A stretch of DNA of 12,173 nucleotides from Actinomycetes bacterium (GTDB taxonomy: Bacteria; Actinomycetota; Actinomycetes; Actinomycetales; Cellulomonadaceae), in assembly GCA_023401045.1 (NCBI GenBank), contig JAEXEM010000393.1:1-12173 (forward strand). The letters are read 5' to 3'. The position numbers and the translations under genes are program-made. Of the stretch, positions 1-8,698 are shown piece by piece; position 1 is the first letter of the stretch; every line of letters begins with the position of its first letter. Under the pieces are notes generated by a model, which did not search any database, was not told the DNA's origin, and worked only from the letters and a program-made list of their open reading frames with translations.

Positions 1-153
1 GCGCAGGAGACGGCGCGCCGCGCCACCCGCCGCTCGGCGGCGAAGACCCCGGACGGTGCCGAGGGCACCCCGGCCCAGGGCGACGCCGCCGGCCCGGAGA
101 CGACGGCCACCCCCGACGACGCCGACGGCACGAAGCCGGCCGACCAGGGCTGA
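1..153 (+). CDS. 3' end of an unrecognised protein (partial, 5' end outside window)
   Basis: Frame 1 is open from the first base to a TGA at 151-153, giving the last 50 residues of a protein that begins outside the window. The visible part starts with a basic patch (ETARRATRRSAAK) and continues as an Ala/Pro/Asp/Thr-rich, probably disordered acidic tail ending in KPADQG. No domain is recognisable, so no function is assigned. Codon third positions are G or C almost throughout, as expected for a real gene here. A 15-bp hairpin begins 37 nt after the stop, consistent with this being the end of a transcription unit. Confidence 0.6.
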   Translation, partial: AQETARRATRRSAAKTPDGAEGTPAQGDAAGPETTATPDDADGTKPADQG

Positions 154-189
154 CGGGCGGGCCGGACTTCCCGGCCGGCGCTCGCTCGC

Positions 190-223
190 ACGGCCCCGGA
201 CCGCACCCGCGGTCCGGGGCCGT
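190..223 (+). terminator. 15-bp GC-rich hairpin, probable terminator of the upstream gene
   Basis: Bases 190-204 pair perfectly with 209-223 around a 4-base loop (ACCC). No U-tract follows, which is common for actinobacterial intrinsic terminators. It lies 37 nt after the stop at 151-153 and before the cellulase promoter region, so it should insulate the cellulase from upstream transcription. Confidence 0.7.
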
Positions 224-246
224 CGTGCGTCCACGGTGCCGGCTAA

Positions 247-2802
<2,556 letters not shown>

Positions 2803-2810
2803 CACAGACG

Positions 2811-2853
2811 GGTCCCGGTCCGGCTCGACCCCCGACGTCGCCGGGCCGGGACC
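2811..2853 (+). terminator. 14-bp hairpin after the cellulase, probable terminator
   Basis: Bases 2811-2824 pair with 2840-2853 over 14 positions with a single T.G wobble, around a 15-nt loop. It begins 8 nt after the cellulase stop codon and has no U-tract, in keeping with GC-rich actinobacterial terminators. This implies the cellulase is monocistronic. Confidence 0.75.
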
Positions 2854-2897
2854 GATCCAAGCTCCCGGGCGGGTGGCCCGTACACCGCCGCCCGGGG

Positions 2898-2930
2898 CCG
2901 GACGTCCGATGCGGGGGCAACCGGACGTCC
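2898..2930. repeat. two direct copies of CCGGACGTCC, 23 bp apart
   Basis: CCGGACGTCC occurs at 2898-2907 and 2921-2930. Each copy contains the palindrome GGACGTCC, and the first extends to CGGACGTCCG. The 23-bp period is about two helical turns, as expected for cooperative binding of a dimeric regulator. It lies in the gap between the cellulase terminator and the acetyltransferase. It may be an operator, or chance in GC-rich DNA. Confidence 0.35.
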
Positions 2931-2933
2931 CAC

Positions 2934-2964
2934 GGGGGCGCTGCGACGACGTCGCGGCGCCCCC
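2934..2964. terminator. second 14-bp hairpin in the GH9-GNAT gap
   Basis: Bases 2934-2947 pair with 2951-2964 (GGGGGCGC...GCGCCCCC outer arms, one T.G wobble) around a 3-nt loop. It could be a back-up terminator for the cellulase or a leader hairpin of the downstream acetyltransferase. The sequence alone does not decide. Confidence 0.45.
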
Positions 2965-3064
2965 GCTGCCATCGACGTGACCCCCGGCACCGAACCCTCG
3001 ACCGCGTGCACAACCCGACGATTCCGGCTTGACCGAGCGGACCGGGCACCGCCAGGCTCCCGGG

Positions 3065-3814
3065 GTGACCCAGACTCCCGCCCCCCGCACCGGCGTCGCC
3101 CCGGACGACGCCGCACCGGACGACGTCACCCTGAGCGACGTCACCCTGAGCGACGTCGACATCTGGCCGCTCACCGGGCTGCGGGTCGTCAGCGGGGACC
3201 TCGAGCTCGTCGCACCGGACGACCGCATGCTCCTCGCGCTCGCCCGGCTCGCGGCCGCGGGCGTGCACGCGCCGGACTCGATGCCGTTCCTCGTCCCGTG
3301 GACGCGCGGCACGCCGCAGCAGGTGGCACGCAGCGTCATGACCTACCAGTGGGGCTTGCGTCAACGCACGACCCCCGCGGACTGGGCGATGGAGCTCGCG
3401 GTCGTCCGCGACGGCGAACCGCTCGGCACGCAGGGCATGTACGCGAAGGACTTCCTCGTCACCCGCACCGCGGAGACCGGCTCCTGGCTCGGGCTGCGCC
3501 ACCAGCACGGCGGCGTGGGCACCCGGATGCGGCTCATGATCCTCCACCTGCTCTTCGAGGGCCTCGGTGCGCAGCACGCGACGAGCTCGGCGTTCGTCGA
3601 CAACCCCGGCTCGACCGGCGTGAGCCGGCGGATCGGCTACCGTCCCAACGGCGTGCTCCACCAGGCGCGCGAGGGCGGTCCGGTCGACAGCCAGCTGTTC
3701 GTCCTCGACCGTGCCGACTGGGACGCCCGGCCGGACCACCTGCGCCCCGACGTGCGCATCGAGGGTCTCGGCCCGGTGCTCGAGCAGCTCGGCATCGGCA
3801 CGTCCGGTTCCTGA
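3065..3814 (+). CDS. GNAT family N-acetyltransferase (RimJ/RimL-like)
   Basis: A protein of about 249 residues with the GNAT fold, which transfers acetyl from acetyl-CoA to an amine; the substrate is unknown. The CoA pyrophosphate-binding motif A appears as HGGVGT (about 148-153) following a beta strand. DNPGSTGVSRRIGY (about 179-192) is the typical RimJ/RimL-like C-terminal core, where an Asn and Tyr sit near the CoA thiol. WPLTGLRV near residue 34 marks the start of the conserved domain. I chose GTG 3065, with a weak AGG six bases upstream. A TTG at 3029 would add 12 residues and has no visible ribosome site. The N-terminus before the domain is acidic and contains a duplicated DVTLS. It stands alone, with hairpins upstream and no tight coupling to the next gene. 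Confidence 0.85.
   Translation: MTQTPAPRTGVAPDDAAPDDVTLSDVTLSDVDIWPLTGLRVVSGDLELVAPDDRMLLALARLAAAGVHAPDSMPFLVPWTRGTPQQVARSVMTYQWGLRQRTTPADWAMELAVVRDGEPLGTQGMYAKDFLVTRTAETGSWLGLRHQHGGVGTRMRLMILHLLFEGLGAQHATSSAFVDNPGSTGVSRRIGYRPNGVLHQAREGGPVDSQLFVLDRADWDARPDHLRPDVRIEGLGPVLEQLGIGTSGS
3122..3151 (+). repeat. perfect 15-nt tandem duplication in the acetyltransferase N-terminus
   Basis: GACGTCACCCTGAGC occurs twice without a mismatch (3122-3136 and 3137-3151) and is followed by GACGTCGAC. In frame it encodes DVTLS-DVTLS-DVD, upstream of the GNAT fold. The absence of third-position drift suggests a recent slippage event. Confidence 0.85.
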
Positions 3815-3884
3815 CGTCCGTCCGCTTGAGGGGAAATCGTCCCAGATGGGGACCAAGCACCTGCCTCGACGCCGGTGCCGGCAG

Positions 3885-3890
3885 TAACGT
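3885..3890 (+). promoter_or_regulatory. -10 element TAACGT of a probable leaderless transcript
   Basis: TAACGT fits the actinobacterial TANNNT -10 consensus and ends six bases before the ATG at 3897, so transcription would start at or next to the start codon. No Shine-Dalgarno sequence is present before that ATG. Leaderless mRNAs with this spacing are frequent in Actinobacteria. Confidence 0.6.
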
Positions 3891-3896
3891 CGGCGC

Positions 3897-4454
3897 ATGC
3901 TCCTCGCCGACCTGCAGGCGCGCGTCCGCATCGCGCTGACGACGACCCTCGTCGACGAGTGGACGCTGTTCGCCCCGTCGGCGGGCACGAGCCGTCCGTC
4001 GGAGCGGACGATCTCGTTCCACCTCGGCTGGACGCTGCGCGGCACGATCGACCGCGTGTGGGACGTCGACGCCGACTACGACCGGTCCGGCATGCTCCTC
4101 GAGCCGGCGGTGCGGTTCGACGGGTCGACGTACCGGCCGCCGAGCCTCATCGTCCACCGGCGCGGTCTGCTCGGGCCCGAGAACAACCTCCTGCTCGTCG
4201 AGCTGAGCGCCGACGCCGCCGCGCCCGGCTCGGTCGACCTGCCGGTGGCGCAGGCGATCCAGCGTCGCTTCGGCTACCGGTACGCCGTCCTCCTCGACCT
4301 GCGCCTGCACGACGACGCGAGCGACGCAGCCGTGCTCCCGCACTGGCACTGGTCGACCCTCGAGGAGGGTGCCGTCACGGAGAAGCCGGTGCCGGTGTAC
4401 AGCGACGAGGTGCTCCGCGACCTCGCCGACCGCGCAGCGCGCCAGCGGCGCTGA
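3897..4454 (+). CDS. PD-(D/E)XK nuclease-like protein with degenerate active site
   Basis: A 185-residue soluble protein with no signal peptide or membrane segment. The stretch DVDADYDRSG (57-65), then RPPSLIVHRRG (80-90) and NNLLLVELS (96-104), resembles bacterial hypothetical proteins in which an RPDIIVHRRG strand and an NLLVIEIKK strand form a PD-(D/E)XK nuclease-like core. Here the PD aspartate is Ser83, and the Lys of the E-x-K element is Ser104 (E102-L103-S104), so hydrolysis is unlikely if the alignment is right. The C-terminal part (RRFGYRYAVLLDLRLHD) fits the last strands of such a core. Function is unknown: a binding or scaffold role, or an orphan immunity or defence protein, are guesses. 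It lacks a ribosome site and appears leaderless. The assignment is from remembered motif patterns, not a search. Confidence 0.75.
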   Translation: MLLADLQARVRIALTTTLVDEWTLFAPSAGTSRPSERTISFHLGWTLRGTIDRVWDVDADYDRSGMLLEPAVRFDGSTYRPPSLIVHRRGLLGPENNLLLVELSADAAAPGSVDLPVAQAIQRRFGYRYAVLLDLRLHDDASDAAVLPHWHWSTLEEGAVTEKPVPVYSDEVLRDLADRAARQRR

Positions 4455-4516
4455 CACCGCCCGTCCGCGCCGGCCGGCCCACCCTCCCCCGCCGCGCGGG
4501 GCACACCCCGGCTCCC

Positions 4517-4522
4517 TAGACT
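4517..4522 (+). promoter_or_regulatory. -10 element TAGACT of the deacetylase-kinase operon
   Basis: TAGACT matches the TANNNT -10 consensus and lies 33 bases before the ATG at 4556, predicting a short leader of about 25-27 nt that includes the purine-rich GGGGGAGGA ribosome site (4546-4554). No convincing -35 is seen. This would drive the receiver-deacetylase and the coupled kinase. Confidence 0.5.
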
Positions 4523-4555
4523 CGCACTGCACCGGCGTCCGTCCTGGGGGAGGAC

Positions 4556-5635
4556 ATGGTCGACGACCCGTTCCGCGCACTCGTCCTCGAGGACGACCCC
4601 GACGCCGCCGAGTTCCTCCACATCGTGCTCGAGCAGCACGCGGGTATGCGCGTCGACGTCGTCGGCACCACCGATCGCGCCCTCGAGGCCCTCGGCGCGA
4701 ACACCTACGACGTGCTCGTCACCGACATCCAGCTCCCCGGCCGCTCGGGGCTCGAGGTGCTGCCCGAGGTCCGCCGGCTCGACCCCGTCATGTCCGTCAT
4801 CGTCGTCACGGCGTTCGCGACGGTCGACAACGCCGTCGGCGCGCTGCGGGAGGCGGCCGACGAGTTCCTCGTCAAGCCGGTGTCCGCCACGGTCCTCGCC
4901 GAGCGGGCCGTCGAGCTCGCGACCCGCTCGCGCGAGCGCCGTGCGGGGTCACGGCAGCGCGTGCTCGCGGTCGGCGCGCACCCCGACGACGTCGAGATCG
5001 GCATCGGTGCGACCCTCGCCGCGCACGCCGCGGCCGGCGACGAGATCGTCATCCTCACGCTCTCCGGCGGGGCGGTCGGCGGTGCGACCCCGACGGTGCG
5101 TCACGCCGAGGCGGCCGCGGCGGCCGCGGTCGTCGGTGCCCGGCTCGTCCACCTCGACTTCCCCGACACCCACCTCGACCCCGCGAGCGGCGTCATCACG
5201 GCCGTCGAGGAGCTCGTCGGCGAGGTCCGGCCGGACCGCATCTACACCCACGGCGTCCACGACCGCCACCAGGACCACCGGGCGGTGCACGACGCCGTCG
5301 AGATCGCCGCCCGCCAGGTCCCGAGCGTCTGGTGCTTCCAGAGCCCGTCGTCGACCGTCGCCTTCGCGCCGACGCGCTTCGTCGACGTCGACGGCTTCAT
5401 CGAGACGAAGCTGCAGATGCTCGCGGCGTACACCTCGCAGGCGCACCGCGAGTACATGCAGCCGGACATCGTCCGGGCGACGGCGCGGTACTGGGGTCGT
5501 TTCAGCCCGGCCCGGGAGGTCGAGCCGCTCGAGACCGTGCGAGCCAGCGAGAGCCTCGCGGACGCCTCGCACGTCCGCGCGGCGCCGGCGGTCGACGGGC
5601 AGCGCGCCGACCTCGAGCACCGCGTCGGGACGTGA
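4556..5635 (+). CDS. response-regulator receiver domain fused to a PIG-L/LmbE-type deacetylase
   Basis: A 359-residue cytoplasmic fusion. Residues 6-125 are a CheY-like receiver: acidic pair Asp13/Asp14, phospho-acceptor Asp57 (LVTDIQLPG), switch Thr85 and Lys107 (LVKPV). Instead of a DNA-binding output, residues 134-320 form a PIG-L/LmbE domain. AHPDDVE (141-147) supplies His142, Asp144 and Asp145, and HDRHQDH (235-241) ends in the metal-binding His241, as in MshB- and PIG-L-type zinc N-acetylglucosamine deacetylases. The expected activity is removal of acetyl from an N-acetyl-amino sugar, controlled by phosphorylation of Asp57; the substrate is unknown. The tail (321-359) is low complexity. 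The start is the ATG preceded by a purine-rich GGGGGAGGA. Its stop overlaps the kinase GTG (GTGA), implying translational coupling to its partner. The domain calls are strong, the coupling of signal to catalysis is inference. Confidence 0.93.
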   Translation: MVDDPFRALVLEDDPDAAEFLHIVLEQHAGMRVDVVGTTDRALEALGANTYDVLVTDIQLPGRSGLEVLPEVRRLDPVMSVIVVTAFATVDNAVGALREAADEFLVKPVSATVLAERAVELATRSRERRAGSRQRVLAVGAHPDDVEIGIGATLAAHAAAGDEIVILTLSGGAVGGATPTVRHAEAAAAAAVVGARLVHLDFPDTHLDPASGVITAVEELVGEVRPDRIYTHGVHDRHQDHRAVHDAVEIAARQVPSVWCFQSPSSTVAFAPTRFVDVDGFIETKLQMLAAYTSQAHREYMQPDIVRATARYWGRFSPAREVEPLETVRASESLADASHVRAAPAVDGQRADLEHRVGT

Positions 5636-7443
5636 GCACGCCGGCGCCCCGTGCGGGCACCGGGCGCGCCGGGCACCCGAGGGCCGGCACCGACGACGGG
5701 TCGGAGCTCGTCGTCTCCTACCTCCTCGAGCGCTCGGCGGCCGCGTGGATCGCCCCGGACGCGGTCGGCCTGCGCAACCTCCCGACGACCGTCTCGATCG
5801 CGCTCGTGCTCGTCGTCCTGGAGAGGGCGATCACCCCGGCGCACCCGACGCTGCTCGTCGTCGCCGGTGCCGTCGTCCTCGCCGCGCAGGGCCTGGCGAG
5901 CGCGGGCGCGTGGGGCAGGTGGCCGACGTGGCTGCGGGCCGTGATCCCGCTGTCCCAGATGGCCGCGGTCGCCCTCATCGACGTCGGGGCCGGTCTCACC
6001 ATGGCGAGCTTCGACATCCTCCTCGTGCTGCCCATGGGCAACCTCGCGCTGCGCCCCGAGCGGTGGGGACCCCCGCTCGCCCTCGCCGGGCTCGCACTCG
6101 TCTTCCTCACGCCGGTCGTCGTCGACGTCGGCCGGGTCCAGCCGCTCGTCCACGCCGTCGTCACGTTCGCCATCGTCACGCCCGTCGTCCTCGGCGCCCA
6201 CGGCGTCGTCCACGCGGCCCGCCGGCAGGCGACGGCGCTGGAGCGCGCACGTGACGCGCTCGCCGAGCGCGCCGCCGAGCTGCGGGTGTCCCGCGACAAC
6301 CTGCGGAGCATCATGAACGCCGCCACCGAGCAGGCCATCCTCGCGACCGACGCGCAGGGGGTCGTGGTCGCCGCGAGCTCGGGTGCCGAGCGGGTGCTCT
6401 CCCGGCGAGCCGAGGAGGTCGTCGGGCACGACGTCACCGACCTGCTCGGCACCGACGACACGCACGACGTCGGGGCGGGCGGCACCGAGGGCGCCGAGGA
6501 CGGCACGCGTCCGCCCATGCTCGACCGGCTCGTCGGCGTCGCGGCCACGGGGGGCACACGGCGGCTCGACGCGTGGCGCCTCGTGCTCCCGGACGGCACC
6601 TCACGGTTCGTCGAGGTCGTCATCACGCGCCGGCCGTCGGCGGGCGGTCCGGGGACGACGTCGGGCTACCTCGTCGTCGCCACGGACGTGACCGCGCGCC
6701 AGGAGGAGGAGCGCCGGCAGGACGAGTTCATCGGTCTCGTCACCCACGAGCTGCGGACCCCGCTGACGTCGATCATCGGCTACCTCGAGCTGCTCGAGCT
6801 CGACGACCACGGGCTGGGTGACGAGCAACGCCGCTACCTCGCGTCGGTGCAGCGCAACGCCGAGCGGTTGCGCGCCCTCGTCGACGAGCTGCTGGCGAGC
6901 GCCCAGCTCGTCGTGGGCGCCCCGATGTCGGTCACCGCGCTCGACGTCGTCGAGGTCGTGCGGAGCGTCCTGGCGTCGCAGGAGCCGATGGCGCGGGCGG
7001 CAGGCGTCACGCTCGGCGTCGTGGGGGACGAGGTCGTCCCGCTGGAGTCCGACGAGCAGCGGCTCAGCCAGGTCGTCGAGAACCTCGTGAGCAACGCGGT
7101 GAAGTACAGCCTCAGCGGCGGGCACGTGACGGTCGACGTCCGTGCCGGCACCCGGCCCGACCGCGTCCGCACGGCGCGGGTGACGGTGACCGACGACGGG
7201 ACGGGCATCGCGCCGGACGAGCTCGCGCGCATCACCGAGCGCTTCTACCGCACACGGGACACCCGCCGGCGCCGGGTGCGCGGCGTCGGGCTCGGCCTGT
7301 CGCTCGTGCAGGCGATCGTCGACGAGCACGACGGGACCCTCGTCATCGACAGCGAGCCCGGCAAGGGCACCCGGGTCGAGGTCGTGCTGCCCGACCTGCC
7401 GGTGCCCGCAGACGACGTCCAGGTGCCCCTGCGCGACCCGTGA
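5632..7443 (+). CDS. membrane sensor histidine kinase (6 TM-PAS-HisKA-HATPase)
   Basis: A 603-residue sensor kinase. After a 45-residue polar N-terminus there are about six hydrophobic segments (roughly 53-66, 73-92, 103-121, 126-140, 147-166, 171-195), an Arg/Ala/Glu-rich coiled coil (197-225), a PAS domain (about 221-355), and a HisKA domain with phospho-acceptor His372 in VTHELRTPLTS. The catalytic ATPase domain has the N box ENLVSNAVK (Asn484, Asn488), G1 box DDGTGIA (521-527) and G2 box GVGLGLSLV (from 551). The GTG start overlaps the stop of the receiver-deacetylase by four bases, so the two are almost certainly a two-component pair. The membrane part has no recognisable extracellular sensor domain and may sense within the membrane or through PAS. 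The frame stays open far upstream, but that part only shadows the deacetylase gene. Confidence 0.93.
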   Translation: MSTPAPRAGTGRAGHPRAGTDDGSELVVSYLLERSAAAWIAPDAVGLRNLPTTVSIALVLVVLERAITPAHPTLLVVAGAVVLAAQGLASAGAWGRWPTWLRAVIPLSQMAAVALIDVGAGLTMASFDILLVLPMGNLALRPERWGPPLALAGLALVFLTPVVVDVGRVQPLVHAVVTFAIVTPVVLGAHGVVHAARRQATALERARDALAERAAELRVSRDNLRSIMNAATEQAILATDAQGVVVAASSGAERVLSRRAEEVVGHDVTDLLGTDDTHDVGAGGTEGAEDGTRPPMLDRLVGVAATGGTRRLDAWRLVLPDGTSRFVEVVITRRPSAGGPGTTSGYLVVATDVTARQEEERRQDEFIGLVTHELRTPLTSIIGYLELLELDDHGLGDEQRRYLASVQRNAERLRALVDELLASAQLVVGAPMSVTALDVVEVVRSVLASQEPMARAAGVTLGVVGDEVVPLESDEQRLSQVVENLVSNAVKYSLSGGHVTVDVRAGTRPDRVRTARVTVTDDGTGIAPDELARITERFYRTRDTRRRRVRGVGLGLSLVQAIVDEHDGTLVIDSEPGKGTRVEVVLPDLPVPADDVQVPLRDP

Positions 7444-7466
7444 CGACCGTGCCGCGCCGTCACGGG
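7437..7466. terminator. bidirectional hairpin spanning two convergent stop codons
   Basis: CCCGTGACG (7437-7445) pairs perfectly over 9 bp with CGTCACGGG (7458-7466) around a 12-nt loop. The kinase stop TGA (7441-7443) pairs exactly with the TCA that is the stop of the convergent gene (7460-7462). It can form in both transcripts and is the only structure available to separate them, as the genes are only 16 bp apart. Confidence 0.6.
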
Positions 7467-8698
7467 GTGGCCGATCCGGACGACCCGGCGCCGCCCCACA
7501 CCCGCGCGAGCTCCGCCCAGTACGGATCGGTGAGGAGGGTGTAGGGCGTGACGTTGACGTCGGTGACGCCGTTGGTCTCGGCCTCGACGACCGCCTCGCC
7601 CATCGTGGCAGCAGGGAGCACACCCGGAGGGTCGGGGTTGCCTGGCGCCCACAGCCCGACCGAGATCGTGAACCGTGACATGTCGTACCCCGCATCGGCG
7701 AGCGCGGACGTCACCTGCTCGATCTCGGCCGGGGTGTGCCCCGGGTAGATGTAGGCCCACAGCACGAGGCGGTCCGCCGCGGTGAGCAGCGTCGCGTACC
7801 CCTGGCCTGCCGAGAGCTGTCCCCGCGCCGGGTCGGCCCAGTCGATGCGGACCTCGAGGGCGAGGTCGATCTCGGCCCCCTCACCGCCGCGGACCTCGTC
7901 GAGCGCGGTGCGCATGCGCTCGAGCAGCCCTTGCACGACCTCCGTGCGCCACCGGCCGATGACCTCCGACTGCTCGTCCGGCTCGCCCGTCGGGGTGCGG
8001 GGCCAGTCCGTCTCCCCGGTCATCTCCTGGAAGAGCGCGAGGTCGTCCGCCCCGAAGGAGAAGGTGTCGAGGAAGACCTCGGTCACGGCGATCTGGGTGG
8101 GTGCGTAGCGCTCCCCCAACGCGGCGACGTAGGCGACGAGGCGGTCACCGACCTCCCCTCGGGCCAGCTGGGTCGCCGACGGGTTGGCCTCCCCCCGGCG
8201 CCCGTCGGCGGCGAGTCCCGCGCGCGAGGGGTCCTCGGCGATGAAGTTGGGCACGAACGCGTCGACGATGAGGCCGATCGTGCGCGGGCTGCCGTCCGCG
8301 GTCTGCTCGAGGGCGCTGATCGCGCGCGCGATGTGGTCGGTGCCGGGCTCCGCCGCCGCGTCCGGGTAGGCGTCCCAGTCGAACCCGGTGAACTCGACGC
8401 GCCCGGCGTTGATCTCGACGCCGGTGGCGCCCGCCTCGTCGAGCCGCCGGTCGACGGCCTCCCAGTCGGTCTGCGGGTCCCTGACGAGACCGAAGTCGAT
8501 CGAGACCGAGCGCACCTCCGTCGGCCGCTCGGGCACGCTCGTCGGGGCCACGGCACCCACCTCCCGCCAGGGACGCTGGACGACGACCGCCGCCCCGAGG
8601 ACGGCGGCGAGGGAGACGACGACGATCAGCGCCCAGACGGGGAGCCGTCGACGAGGCCTGCCACCGACACCGTCCCGCTGCGCTCCAGCTTGTTCCAT
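7460..8698 (-). CDS. membrane-anchored extracytoplasmic protein, probable TIM-barrel glycosidase-like
   Basis: A 412-residue protein whose family I cannot name. A short basic N-terminus (RPRRR, 14-18) and one hydrophobic segment (about 20-40) make it a likely N-in/C-out membrane anchor or uncleaved signal. From about residue 64 alternating strands and helices (VRSVSIDFG, GVEINAG, TIGLIVDAF, QIAVTEVFLDTFSFG, IDLALEVRIDW, RLVLWAYIY, FTISVGLW, VTDVNVTPY) suggest a beta/alpha barrel of glycoside-hydrolase type; Glu207 in AVTEVFLD and nearby Asp211, Asp218 and Asp219 are candidate catalytic residues. The ATG is preceded by GGAG at five bases and lies 73 nt inside the glycosyltransferase gene, so translation is coupled. 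Its place behind a polysaccharide synthase suggests it trims, binds or releases the product, comparable in role to the hydrolase half of PgaB. The fold is inferred from strand pattern only. Confidence 0.85.
   Translation of the reverse strand: MEQAGAQRDGVGGRPRRRLPVWALIVVVSLAAVLGAAVVVQRPWREVGAVAPTSVPERPTEVRSVSIDFGLVRDPQTDWEAVDRRLDEAGATGVEINAGRVEFTGFDWDAYPDAAAEPGTDHIARAISALEQTADGSPRTIGLIVDAFVPNFIAEDPSRAGLAADGRRGEANPSATQLARGEVGDRLVAYVAALGERYAPTQIAVTEVFLDTFSFGADDLALFQEMTGETDWPRTPTGEPDEQSEVIGRWRTEVVQGLLERMRTALDEVRGGEGAEIDLALEVRIDWADPARGQLSAGQGYATLLTAADRLVLWAYIYPGHTPAEIEQVTSALADAGYDMSRFTISVGLWAPGNPDPPGVLPAATMGEAVVEAETNGVTDVNVTPYTLLTDPYWAELARVWGGAGSSGSATP

Noticed and set aside
4369..5631. Upstream extension of the kinase reading frame
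   Set aside because: The translation is Arg/Pro-rich nonsense overlapping the receiver-deacetylase gene; kinase-like sequence begins only after the GTG at 5632.
5242..6465. Minus-strand frame of 407 codons opposite the deacetylase and kinase
   Set aside because: It has no recognisable domain and strongly biased Arg/Asp/Gly composition, typical of an antisense shadow.
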